From: Lineus longissimus
Taxonomy: Eukaryota; Nemertea; Pilidiophora; Heteronemertea; Lineidae
Reading direction: 5' to 3'
DNA: 64,000 nucleotides
Assembly: GCF_910592395.1 (NCBI RefSeq)
Contig: NC_088309.1
Coordinates: forward strand, 994,501-1,058,500
Part shown: one piece after another, positions 12,200-24,100 of the stretch
Numbering within the stretch: the stretch's first letter is position 1
Layout: every line of letters starts with the position of its first letter
Program-made: the position numbers and the translations under genes
Notes under the pieces: generated by a model
What the model was told of the DNA's origin: nothing
Seen by the model: the letters and a program-made list of their open reading frames with translations, nothing else
Databases searched by the model: none

Positions 12200-12460
12200 G
12201 TCTGAGTTGGCTGTGACAACAGAAATAAATGTCTTGGAATGGTATTCTGCATATAGTTGTCTCTTTTTTCACACTTGGCTGTGACATGCACAAGGTGGTA
12301 TTTGATGGTTGTTCTATTTCACTGATGGCTGTGATAGAACATAGTTTTTGATCGTTGTCTCTATTTTGTAATTGGCTGTGACATGAACATGATGCATTTC
12401 TGTGGCTGTGATTGTGAGCCAGACCGGTACTTGGCTGTGACATGAACATGTATTTCTGGT
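12200..12460. repeat. Degenerate short repeats built on TTGGCTGTGACATGAACATG
   Basis: GGCTGTGA(C) recurs about six times (near 12208, 12272, 12327, 12373, 12402 and 12432). Several copies are followed by ATGAACATG or a variant, at irregular spacing of 30-65 bp. It is a decayed minisatellite directly beside the left edge of the large array, and is not related to the array unit. Confidence 0.6.
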
Positions 12461-14837
12461 CTGCGATGATCGAAACAATAGACTTTCATGTATTCTCATA
12501 ATGGACACATAACCTGAACTAACATGCAGCTATCGGGAAAACTTGGTGACTACTGACTCTTGGAGTTGATTGGCGTGAGAAGTAGGAACTAGATGTAATT
12601 GGACCAACATTAAATATAGGCCAACGACCGCCGTACCCGCCCCTTTAACTATCCAGGCACCAGTGGTTTTCGATATCCTCCGCCTCTCGATATGACGAAT
12701 GAGTATAAAAAGCCTGAAACTCAGGATACCCTTTCACTAATTCTGATTGGAAAATTCACGGTCCGACACTAATACTATTTTCTCCCAATGCATCCTCGAA
12801 AATAGCAGCTGCCGATTCGAACCATCCTCAGTAGAACTCGAACGCCCGGCATCAGTATGTGCTGCAGTTTTAAAAGTTTGGGTGCGGGGTATGATAATGA
12901 TAATAATGAAAATTTAGACATCTGTACATGGATGATTCGATAACAAGATAAGGAAGAAGAAAAAAAGGAGAAAAGTGCGGCAGACTCGCCGCGAGTCGAA
13001 CCCGTGACCAGCCGATGTAGAGTCAGACACTCTAAGCGCTAAACCGTCAAGGCTTTCATGCTGAAATGAGGATTTAATTCCCCTCTTATATGCGGTATGC
13101 AAACGAGCGCGCCGCAATTGTGACACGGACGCGCAGGTGGCAAAGTGATTAGCCGAAATAGTTCCGAGTAATCGTATATTTCGATAGTTGTACAGATTTT
13201 TCTCAACATATCGTATTTATATACCTAAGTGATATAAAAGATTATCTTTGCAGTTGATTTAACGTTTGAATGGCCTTTTTTGAAAGTTTTTAAAAATCGA
13301 GGTCAGCAGGGTCAGAGTCAATCAAAAGAAATAGTTTTGAAAGTCTGTGGCAGGGTCAAAAGAAATAGTTGTTGGCGCCGTTTTCAGGCAGATTTGCGAT
13401 GATCGAAACAATACATCTACCTCATAGACTTTCATGTATTCTCATATGACAAGCCAAGTGGACACATAACCTGAACTAACATGCAGCTATCGGGAAAACT
13501 TGGTGGCTACTGACTCTTGGAGTTGATTGGCGTTAGAAGTAGGAACTAGATGTAATTGGACCAACATTAAATATAGGCCAACGACCGTCGTACCCGCCCC
13601 TTTAACTATCCAGGCACCAGTGGTTTTCGATATCCTCCGCCTCTCGATATGACGAATGAGTATAAAAAGCCTGAAACTCAGGATACCCTTTCACTAATTC
13701 TGATTGGAAAATTCACGGTCCGACACTAATACTATTTTCTCCCAATGCATCCTCGAAAATAGCAGCTGCCGATTCGAACCATCCTCAGTAGAACTCGAAC
13801 GCCCGGCATCAGTATGTGCTGCAGTTTTAAAAATTTGGGTGCGGGGTATGATAATGATAATAATGAAAATTTAGACATCTGTACATGGATGATTCGATAA
13901 CAAGATAAGGAAGAAGAAAAAAAGGAGAAAAGTGCGGCAGACTCGCCGGGAGTCGAACCCGTGACCAGCCGATGTAGAGTCAGACACTCTAAGCGCTAAA
14001 CCGTCAAGCTTTCATGCTGAAATAAGGATTTAATTCCCCTCTTATATGCGGTATGCAAACGAGCGCGCCGCAATTGTGACACGGACGCGCAGGTGGCAAA
14101 GTGATTAGCCGAAATAGTTCCGAGTAATCGTATATTTCGATAGTTGTACAGATTTTTCTCAACATATCGTATTTATATACCTCAGTGATATAAAAGATTA
14201 TCTTTGCAGTTGATTTAACGTTTGAATGGCCTTTTTTGAAAGTTTTTAAAATCGAGGTCAGCAGGGTCAGAGTCAATCAAAAGAAATAGTTTTGAAAGTC
14301 TGTGGCAGGGTCAAAAGAAATAGTTGTTGGCGCCGATGATGTCAGTAATATGGCGGATTTCCGCCCCACCGGCCGTGAGATTTGCTCTCGTCACGTCATG
14401 AGCACATTGAACTGCTGGTCGAACCGTGCTGAATATGTACCGGCTACCGCTCTCTCCATCATCACCGACGATATGTGACGGTGCCGGTCGTGCGAGGTCG
14501 TTGTTTCAATGAAAAAGACGCACGCCACTGTCGTAGCGGTACCTGAGAAAACTTGCCTTTTCAGGCAGATTTGCGATGATCGAAACAATACATCTACCTC
14601 ATAGACTTTCATGTATTCTCATATGACAAGCCAAGTGGACACATAACCTGAACTAACATGCAGCTATCGGGAAAACTTGGTGGCTACTGACTCTTGGAGT
14701 TGATTGGCGTTAGAAGTAGGAACTAGATGTAATTGGACCAACATTAAATATAGGCCAACGACCGTCGTACCCGCCCCTTTAACTATCCAGGCACCAGTGG
14801 TTTTCGATATCCTCCGCCTCTCGATATGACGAATGAG

Positions 14838-14870
14838 TATAAAAAGCCTGAAACTCAGGATACCCTTTCA
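14838..14870 (+). promoter_or_regulatory. TATA-like motif repeated in each satellite unit (example)
   Basis: TATAAAAAG is followed at once by the hairpin CCTGA-AAC-TCAGG. The motif recurs once per unit; three copies (near 23088, 24266 and 28983) carry TATATAAAG instead. It might act as a Pol II core promoter, but no conserved ORF or known RNA lies downstream. In the last copy the motif is interrupted by an inserted element. The call rests on motif and conservation only. Confidence 0.3.
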
Positions 14871-15090
14871 CTAATTCTAATTGGAAAATTCACGGTCCGA
14901 CACTAATACTATTTTCTCCCAATGCATCCTCGAAAATAGCAGCTGCCGATTCGAACCATCCTCAGTAGAACTCGAACGCCCGGCATCAGTATGTGCTGCA
15001 GTTTTAAAAGTTTGGGTGCGGGGTATGATAATGATAATAATGAAAATTTAGACATCTGCACATGGATGATTCGATAACATGATAAGGAAG

Positions 15091-15190
15091 AAGAAAAAAA
15101 GGAGAAAAGTGCGGCAGACTCGCCGGGAGTCGAACCCGTGACCAGCCGATGTAGAGTCAGACACTCTAAGCGCTAAACCGTCAAGGCTTT
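15091..15190 (-). ncRNA. tRNA-like (SINE-head-like) module, representative copy
   Basis: This example from one unit recurs in essentially every copy. On the minus strand it has an A-box-like TAGCGCTTAGAG (15164-15175) and a B box GGTTCGACTCC (15126-15136), about 40 nt apart as in a tRNA gene. A T-arm with 4 of 5 pairs follows, then a run of seven T (15094-15100) that could end Pol III transcription. The acceptor arms (GCCTTGA versus CGAGTCT) do not pair and the D arm is poor, so it is not a functional tRNA. It looks like the tRNA-derived head common in SINEs. Transcription is inferred only from the boxes. Some copies have a 1-bp deletion just upstream (CAAGGCTTT to CAAGCTTT). Confidence 0.6.
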
Positions 15191-18100
15191 CATGCTGAAA
15201 TGAGGATTTAATTCCCCTCTTATATGCGGTATGCAAACGAGCGCGCCGCAATTGTGACACGGACGCGCAGGTGGCAAAGTGATTAGCCGAAATAGTTCCG
15301 AGTAATCGTATATTTCGATAGTTGTACAGATTTTTCTCAACATATCGTATTTATATACCTCAGTGATATAAAAGATTATCTTTGCAGTTGATTTAACGTT
15401 TGAATGGCCTTTTTTGAAAGTTTTTAAAATCGAGGTCAGCAGGGTCAGAGTCAATCAAAAGAAATAGTTTTGAAAGTCTGTGGCAGGGTCAAAAGAAATA
15501 GTTGTTGGCGCCGATGATGTCAGTAATATGGCGGATTTCCGCCCCACCGGCCGTGAGATTTGCTCTCGTCACGTCATGAGCACATTGAACTGCTGGTCGA
15601 ACCGTGCTGAATATGTATCGGCTACCGCTCTCTCCATCATCACCGACGATATGTGACGGTGCCGGTCGTGCGAGGTCGTTGTTTCAATGAAAAAGACGCA
15701 CGCCACTGTCGTAGCGGTACCTGAGAAAACTTGCCTTTTCAGGCAGATTTGCGATGATCGAAACAATACATCTACCTCATAGACTTTCATGTATTCTCAT
15801 ATGACAAGCCAAGTGGACACATAACCTGAACTAACATGCAGCTATCGGGAAAACTTGGTGGCTACTGACTCTTGGAGTTGATTGGCGTTAGAAGTAGGAA
15901 CTAGATGTAATTGGACCAACATTAAATATAGGCCAACGACCGTCGTACCCGCCCCTTTAACTATCCAGGCACCAGTGGTTTTCGATATCCTCCGCCTCTC
16001 GATATGACGAATGAGTATAAAAAGCCTGAAACTCAGGATACCCTTTCACTAATTCTAATTGGAAAATTCACGGTCCGACACTAATACTATTTTCTCCCAA
16101 TGCATCCTCGAAAATAGCAGCTGCCGATTCGAACCATCCTCAGTAGAACTCGAACGCCCGGCATCAGTATGTGCTGCAGTTTTAAAAGTTTGGGTGCGGG
16201 GTATGATAATGATAATAATGAAAATTTAGACATCTGCACATGGATGATTCGATAACATGATAAGGAAGAAGAAAAAAAGGAGAAAAGTGCGGCAGACTCG
16301 CCGGGAGTCGAACCCGTGACCAGCCGATGTAGAGTCAGACACTCTAAGCGCTAAACCGTCAAGGCTTTCATGCTGAAATGAGGATTTAATTCCCCTCTTA
16401 TATGCGGTATGCAAACGAGCGCGCCGCAATTGTGACACGGACGCGCAGGTGGCAAAGTGATTAGCCGAAATAGTTCCGAGTAATCGTATATTTCGATAGT
16501 TGTACAGATTTTTCTCAACATATCGTATTTATATACCTCAGTGATATAAAAGATTATCTTTGCAGTTGATTTAACGTTTGAATGGCCTTTTTTGAAAGTT
16601 TTTAAAATCGAGGTCAGCAGGGTCAGAGTCAATCAAAAGAAATAGTTTTGAAAGTCTGTGGCAGGGTCAAAAGAAATAGTTGTTGGCGCCGATGATGTCA
16701 GTAATATGGCGGATTTCCGCCCCACCGGCCGTGAGATTTGCTCTCGTCACGTCATGAGCACATTGAACTGCTGGTCGAACCGTGCTGAATATGTATCGGC
16801 TACCGCTCTCTCCATCATCACCGACGATATGTGACGGTGCCGGTCGTGCGAGGTCGTTGTTTCAATGAAAAAGACGCACGCCACTGTCGTAGCGGTACCT
16901 GAGAAAACTTGCCTTTTCAGGCAGATTTGCGATGATCGAAACAATACATCTACCTCATAGACTTTCATGTATTCTCATATGACAAGCCAAGTGGACACAT
17001 AACCTGAACTAACATGCAGCTATCGGGAAAACTTGGTGGCTACTGACTCTTGGAGTTGATTGGCGTTAGAAGTAGGAACTAGATGTAATTGGACCAACAT
17101 TAAATATAGGCCAACGACCGTCGTACCCGCCCCTTTAACTATCCAGGCACCAGTGGTTTTCGATAACCTCCGCCTCTCGATATGACGAATGAGTATAAAA
17201 AGCCTGAAACTCAGGATACCCTTTCACTAATTCTGATTGGAAAATTCACGGTCCGACACTAATACTATTTTCTCCCAATGCATCCTCGAAAATAGCAGCT
17301 GCCGATTCGAACCATCCTCAGTAGAACTCGAACGCCCGGCATCAGTATTTGCTGCAGTTTTAAAAGTTTGGGTGCGGGGTATGATAATGATAATAATGAA
17401 AATTTAGACATCTGCACATGGATGATTCGATAACAAGATAAGGAAGAAGAAAAAAAGGAGAAAAGTGCGGCAGACTCGCCGGGAGTCGAACCCGTGACCA
17501 GCCGATGTAGAGTCAGACACTCTAAGCGCTAAACCGTCAAGGCTTTCATGCTGAAATGAGGATTTAATTCCCCTCTTATATGCGGTATGCAAACGAGCGC
17601 GCCGCAATTGTGACACGGACGCGCAGGTGGCAAAGTGATTAGCCGAAATAGTTCCGAGTAATCGTATATTTCGATAGTTGTACAGATTTTTCTCAACATA
17701 TCGTATTTATATACCTCAGTGATATAAAAGATTATCTTTGCAGTTGATTTAACGTTTGAATGGCCTTTTTTGAAAGTTTTTAAAATCGAGGTCAGCAGGG
17801 TCAGAGTCAATCAAAAGAAATAGTTTTGAAAGTCTGTGGCAGGGTCAAAAGAAATAGTTGTTGGCGCCGATGATGTCAGTAATATGGCGGATTTCCGCCC
17901 CACCGGCCGTGAGATTTGCTCTCGTCACGTCATGAGCACATTGAACTGCTGGTCGAACCGTGCTGAATATGTACCGGCTACCGCTCTCTCCATCATCACC
18001 GACGATATGTGACGGTGCCGCTCGTGCGAGGTCGTTGTTTCAATGAAAAAGACGCACGCCACTGTCGTAGCGGTACCTGAGAAAACTTGCCTTTTCAGGC

Positions 18101-21100
18101 AGATTTGCGATGATCGAAACAATACATCTACCTCATAGACTTTCATGTATTCTCATATGACAAGCCAAGTGGACACATAACCTGAACTAACATGCAGCTA
18201 TCGGGAAAACTTGGTGGCTACTGACTCTTGGAGTTGATTGGCGTTAGAAGTAGGAACTAGATGTAATTGGACCAACATTAAATATAGGCCAACGACCGTC
18301 GTACCCGCCCCTTTAACTATCCAGGCACCAGTGGTTTTCGATATCCTCCGCCTCTCGATATGACGAATGAGTATAAAAAGCCTGAAACTCAGGATACCCT
18401 TTCACTAATTCTAATTGGAAAATTCACGGTCCGACACTAATACTATTTTCTCCCAATGCATCCTCGAAAATAGCAGCTGCCGATTCGAACCATCCTCAGT
18501 AGAACTCGAACGCCCGGCATCAGTATGTGCTGCAGTTTTAAAAGTTTGGGTGCGGGGTATGATAATGATAATAATGAAAATTTAGACAACTGCACATGGA
18601 TGATTCGATAACAAGATAAGGAAGAAGAAAAAAAGGAGAAAAGTGCGGCAGACTCGCCGGGAGTCGAACCCGTGACCAGCCGATGTAGAGTCAGACACTC
18701 TAAGCGCTAAACCGTCAAGGCTTTCAAGCTGAAATGAGGATTTAATTCCCCTCTTATATGCGGTATGCAAACGAGCGCGCCGCAATTGTGACACGGACGC
18801 GCAGGTGGCAAAGTGATTAGCCGAAATAGTTCCGAGTAATCGTATATTTCGATAGTTGTACAGATTTTTCTCAACATATCGTATTTATATACCTCAGTGA
18901 TATAAAAGATTATCTTTGCAGTTGATTTAACGTTTGAATGGCCTTTTTTGAAAGTTTTTAAAAATCGAGGTCAGCAGGGTCAGAGTCAATCAAAAGAAAT
19001 AGTTTTGAAAGTCTGTGGCAGGGTCAAAAGAAATAGTTGTTGGCGCCGATGATGTCAGTAATATGGCGGATTTCCGCCCCACCGGCCGTGAGATTTGCTC
19101 TCGTCACGTCATGAGCACATTGAACTGCTGGTCGAACCGTGCTGAATATGTACCGGCTACCGCTCTCTCCATCATCACCGACGATATGTGACGGTGCCGG
19201 TCGTGCGAGGTTGTTGTTTCAATGAAAAAGACGCACGCCACTGTCGTAGCGGTACCTGAGAAAACTTGCCTTTTCAGGCAGATTTGCGATGATCGAAACA
19301 ATACATCTACCTCATAGACTTTCATGTATTCTCATATGACAAGCCAAGTGGACACATAACCTGAACTAACATGCAGCTATCGGGAAAACTTGGTGGCTAC
19401 TGACTCTTGGAGTTGATTGGCGTTAGAAGTAGGAACTAGATGTAATTGGACCAACATTAAATATAGGCCAACGACCGTCGTACCCGCCCCTTTAACTATC
19501 CAGGCACCAGTGGTTTTCGATATCCTCCGCCTCTCGATATGACGAATGAGTATAAAAAGCCTGAAACTCAGGATACCCTTTCACTAATTCTGATTGGAAA
19601 ATTCACGGTCCGACACTAATACTATTTTCTCCCAATGCATCCTCGAAAATAGCAGCTGCCGATTCGAACCATCCTCAGTAGAACTCGAACGCCCGGCATC
19701 AGTATGTGCTGCAGTTTTAAAAGTTTGGGTGCGGGGTATGATAATGATAATAATGAAAATTTAGACATCTGTACATGGATGATTCGATAACAAGATAAGG
19801 AAGAAGAAAAAAAGGAGAAAAGTGCGGCAGACTCGCCGGGAGTCGAACCCGTGACCAGCCGATGTAGAGTCAGACACTCTAAGCGCTAAACCGTCAAGGC
19901 TTTCATGCTGAAATGAGGATTTAATTCCCCTCTTATATGCGGTATGCAAACGAGCGCGCCGCAATTGTGACACGGACGCGCAGGTGGCAAAGTGATTAGC
20001 CGAAATAGTTCCGAGTAATCGTATATTTCGATAGTTGTACAGATTTTTCTCAACATATCGTATTTATATACCTCAGTGATATAAAAGATTATCTTTGCAG
20101 TTGATTTAACGTTTGAATGGCCTTTTTTGAAAGTTTTTAAAAATCGAGGTCAGCAGGGTCAGAGTCAATCAAAAGAAATAGTTTTGAAAGTCTGTGGCAG
20201 GGTCAAAAGAAATAGTTGTTGGCGCCGATGATGTCAGTAATATGGCGGATTTCCGCCCCACCGGCCGTGAGATTTGCTCTCGTCACGTCATGAGCACATT
20301 GAACTGCTGGTCGAACCGTGCTGAATATGTACCGGCTACCGCTCTCTCCATCATCACCGACGATATGTGACGGTGCCGGTCGTGCGAGGTCGTTGTTTCA
20401 ATTAAAAAGACGCACGCCACTGTCGTAGCGGTACCGGAGAAAACTTGCCTTTTCAGGCAGATTTGCGATGATCGAAACAATACATCTACCTCATAGACTT
20501 TCATGTATTCTCATATGACAAGCCAAGTGGACACATAACCTGAACTAACATGCAGCTATCGGGAAAACTTGGTGGCTACTGACTCTTGGAGTTGATTGGC
20601 GTTAGAAGTAGGAACTAGATGTAATTGGACCAACATTAAATATAGGCCAACGACCGTCGTACCCGCCCCTTTAACTATCCAGGCACCAGTGGTTTTCGAT
20701 ATCCTCCGCCTCTCGATATGACGAATGAGTATAAAAAGCCTGAAACTCAGGATACCCTTTCACTAATTCTGATTGGAAAATTCACGGTCCGACACTAATA
20801 CTATTTTCTCCCAATGCATCCTCGAAAATAGCAGCTGCCGATTCGAACCATCCTCAGTAGAACTCGAACGCCCGGCATCAGTATGTGCTGCAGTTTTAAA
20901 AGTTTGGGTGCGGGGTATGATAATGATAATAATGAAAATTTAGACATCTGTACATGGATGATTCGATAACAAGATAAGGAAGAAGAAAAAAAGGAGAAAA
21001 GTGCGGCAGACTCGCCGGGAGTCGAACCCGTGACCAGCCGATGTAGAGTCAGACACTCTAAGCGCTAAACCGTCAAGGCTTTCATGCTGAAATGAGGATT

Positions 21101-24100
21101 TAATTCCCCTCTTATATGCGGTATGCAAACGAGCGCGCCGCAATTGTGACACGGACGCGCAGGTGGCAAAGTGATTAGCCGAAATAGTTCCGAGTAATCG
21201 TATATTTCGATAGTTGTACAGATTTTTCTCAACATATCGTATTTATATACCTCAGTGATATAAAAGATTATCTTTGCAGTTGATTTAACGTTTGAATGGC
21301 CTTTTTTGAAAGTTTTTAAAAATCGAGGTCAGCAGGGTCAGAGTCAATCAAAAGAAATAGTTTTGAAAGTCTGTGGCAGGGTCAAAAGAAATAGTTGTTG
21401 GCGCCGATGATGTCAGTAATATGGCGGATTTCCGCCCCACCGGCCGTGAGATTTGCTCTCGTCACGTCATGAGCACATTGAACTGCTGGTCGAACCGTGC
21501 TGAATATGTACCGGCTACCGCTCTCTCCATCATCACCGACGATATGTGACGGTGCCGGTCGTGCGAGGTCGTTGTTTCAATTAAAAAGACGCACGCCACT
21601 GTCGTACTGGTACCTGAGAAAACTTGCCTTTTCAGGCAGATTTGCGATGATCGAAACAATTCATCTACCTCATAGACTTTCATGTATTCTCACATGACAA
21701 GCCAAGTGGACACATAACCTGAACTAACATGCAGCTATCGGGAAAACTTGGTGGCTACTGACTCTTGGAGTTGATTGGCGTTAGAAGTAGGAACTAGATG
21801 TAATTGGACCAACATTAAATATAGGCCAACGACCGTCGTACCCGCCCCTTTAACTATCCAGGCACCAGTGGTTTTCGATATCCTCCGCCTCTCGATATGA
21901 CGAATGAGTATAAAAAGCCTGAAACTCAGGATACCCTTTCACTAATTCTGATTGGAAAATTCACGGTCCGACACTAATACTATTTTCTCCCAATGCATCC
22001 TCGAAAATAGCAGCTGCCGATTCGAACCATCCTCAGTAGAACTCGAACGCCCGGCATCAGTATGTGCTGCAGTTTTAAAAGTTTGGGTGCGGGGTATGAT
22101 AATGATAATAATGAAAATTTAGACATCTGTACATGGATGATTCGATAACAAGATAAGGAAGAAGAAAAAAAGGAGAAAAGTGCGGCAGACTCGCCGGGAG
22201 TCGAACCCGTGACCAGCCGATGTAGAGTCAGACACTCTAAGCGCTAAACCGTCAAGGCTTTCATGCTGAAATGAGGATTTAATTCCCCTCTTATATGCGG
22301 TATGCAAACGAGCGCGCCGCAATTGTGACACGGACGCGCAGGTGGCAAAGTGATTAGCCGAAATAGTTCCGAGTAATCGTATATTTCGATAGTTGTACAG
22401 ATTTTTCTCAACATATCGTATTTATATACCTCAGTGATATAAAAGATTATCTTTGCAGTTGATTTAACGTTTGAATGGCCTTTTTTGAAAGTTTTTAAAA
22501 ATCGAGGTCAGCAGGGTCAGAGTCAATCAAAAGAAATAGTTTTGAAAGTCTGTGGCAGGGTCAAAAGAAATAGTTGTTGGCGCCGATGATGTCAGTAATA
22601 TGGCGGATTTCCGCCCCACCGGCCGTGAGATTTGCTCTCGTCACGTCATGAGCACATTGAACTGCTGGTCGAACCGTGCTGAATATGTACCGGCTACCGC
22701 TCTCTCCATCATCACCGACGATATGTGACGGTGCCGGTCGTGCGAGGTCGTTGTTTCAATTAAAAAGACGCACGCCACTGTCGTAGCGGTACCGGAGAAA
22801 ACTTGCCTTTTCAGGCAGATTTGCGATGATCGAAACAATACATCTACCTCATAGACTTTCATGTATTCTCATATGACAAGCCAAGTGGACACATAACCTG
22901 AACTAACATGCAGCTATCGGGAAAACTTGGTGGCTACTGACTCTTGGAGTTGATTGGCGTTAGAAGTAGGAACTAGATGTAATTGGACCAACATTAAATA
23001 TAGGCCAACGACCGTCGTACCCGCCCCTTTAACTATCCAGGCACCAGTGGTTTTCGATATCCTCCGCCTCTCGATATGACGAATGAGTATATAAAGCCTG
23101 AAACTCAGGATACCCTTTCACTAATTCTGATTGGAAAATTCACGGTCCGACACTAATACTATTTTCTCCCAATGCATCCTCGAAAATAGCAGCTGCCGAT
23201 TCGAACCATCCTCAGTAGAACTCGAACGCCCGGCATCAGTATGTGCTGCAGTTTTAAAAGTTTGGGTGCGGGGTATGATAATGATAATAATGAAAATTTA
23301 GACATCTGTACATGGATGATTCGATAACAAGATAAGGAAGAAGAAAAAAAGGAGAAAAGTGCGGCAGACTCGCCGGGAGTCGAACCCGTGACCAGCCGAT
23401 GTAGAGTCAGACACTCTAAGCGCTAAACCGTCAAGGCTTTCATGCTGAAATGAGGATTTAATTCCCCTCTTATATGCGGTATGCAAACGAGCGCGCCGCA
23501 ATTGTGACACGGACGCGCAGGTGGCAAAGTGATTAGCCGAAATAGTTCCGAGTAATCGTATATTTCGATAGTTGTACAGATTTTTCTCAACATATCGTAT
23601 TTATATACCTCAGTGATATAAAAGATTATCTTTGCAGTTGATTTAACGTTTGAATGGCCTTTTTTGAAAGTTTTTAAAAATCGAGGTCAGCAGGGTCAGA
23701 GTCAATCAAAAGAAATAGTTTTGAAAGTCTGTGGCAGGGTCAAAAGAAATAGTTGTTGGCGCCGATGATGTCAGTAATATGGCGGATTTCCGCCCCACCG
23801 GCCGTGAGATTTGCTCTCGTCACGTCATGAGCACATTGAACTGCTGGTCGAACCGTGCTGAATATGTACCGGCTACCGCTCTCTCCATCATCACCGACGA
23901 TATGTGACGGTGCCGGTCGTGCGAGGTCGTTGTTTCAATGAAAAAGACGCACGCCACTGTCGTACCGGTACCTGAGAAAACTTGCCTTTTCAGGCAGATT
24001 TGCGATGATCGAAACAATACATCTACCTCATAGACTTTCATGTATTCTCATATGACAAGCCAAGTGGACACATAACCTGAACTAACATGCAGCTATCGGG

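Noticed and set aside
14391-14612. A 73-codon minus-strand ORF (starting MKVYEVD) present in nearly all satellite copies
   Set aside because: It is carried along by the near-identical repeat. Differences between copies are mostly amino-acid changing (e.g. Ala/Ser/Gly/Val at one site), which argues against selection on a protein. No family resemblance.
15091-15190. A cluster of ~30 functional tRNA genes
   Set aside because: The acceptor arms do not pair, the D arm is poor and no clean 7-nt anticodon loop forms. Only the promoter boxes and T-arm survive.
15048-15260. A 70-codon minus-strand ORF (starting MSQLRRAR) in most satellite copies
   Set aside because: It is a translation of the tRNA-like module; the GFDSRR segment is the B-box region read as codons. 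A 1-bp deletion destroys it in several copies with no other change.
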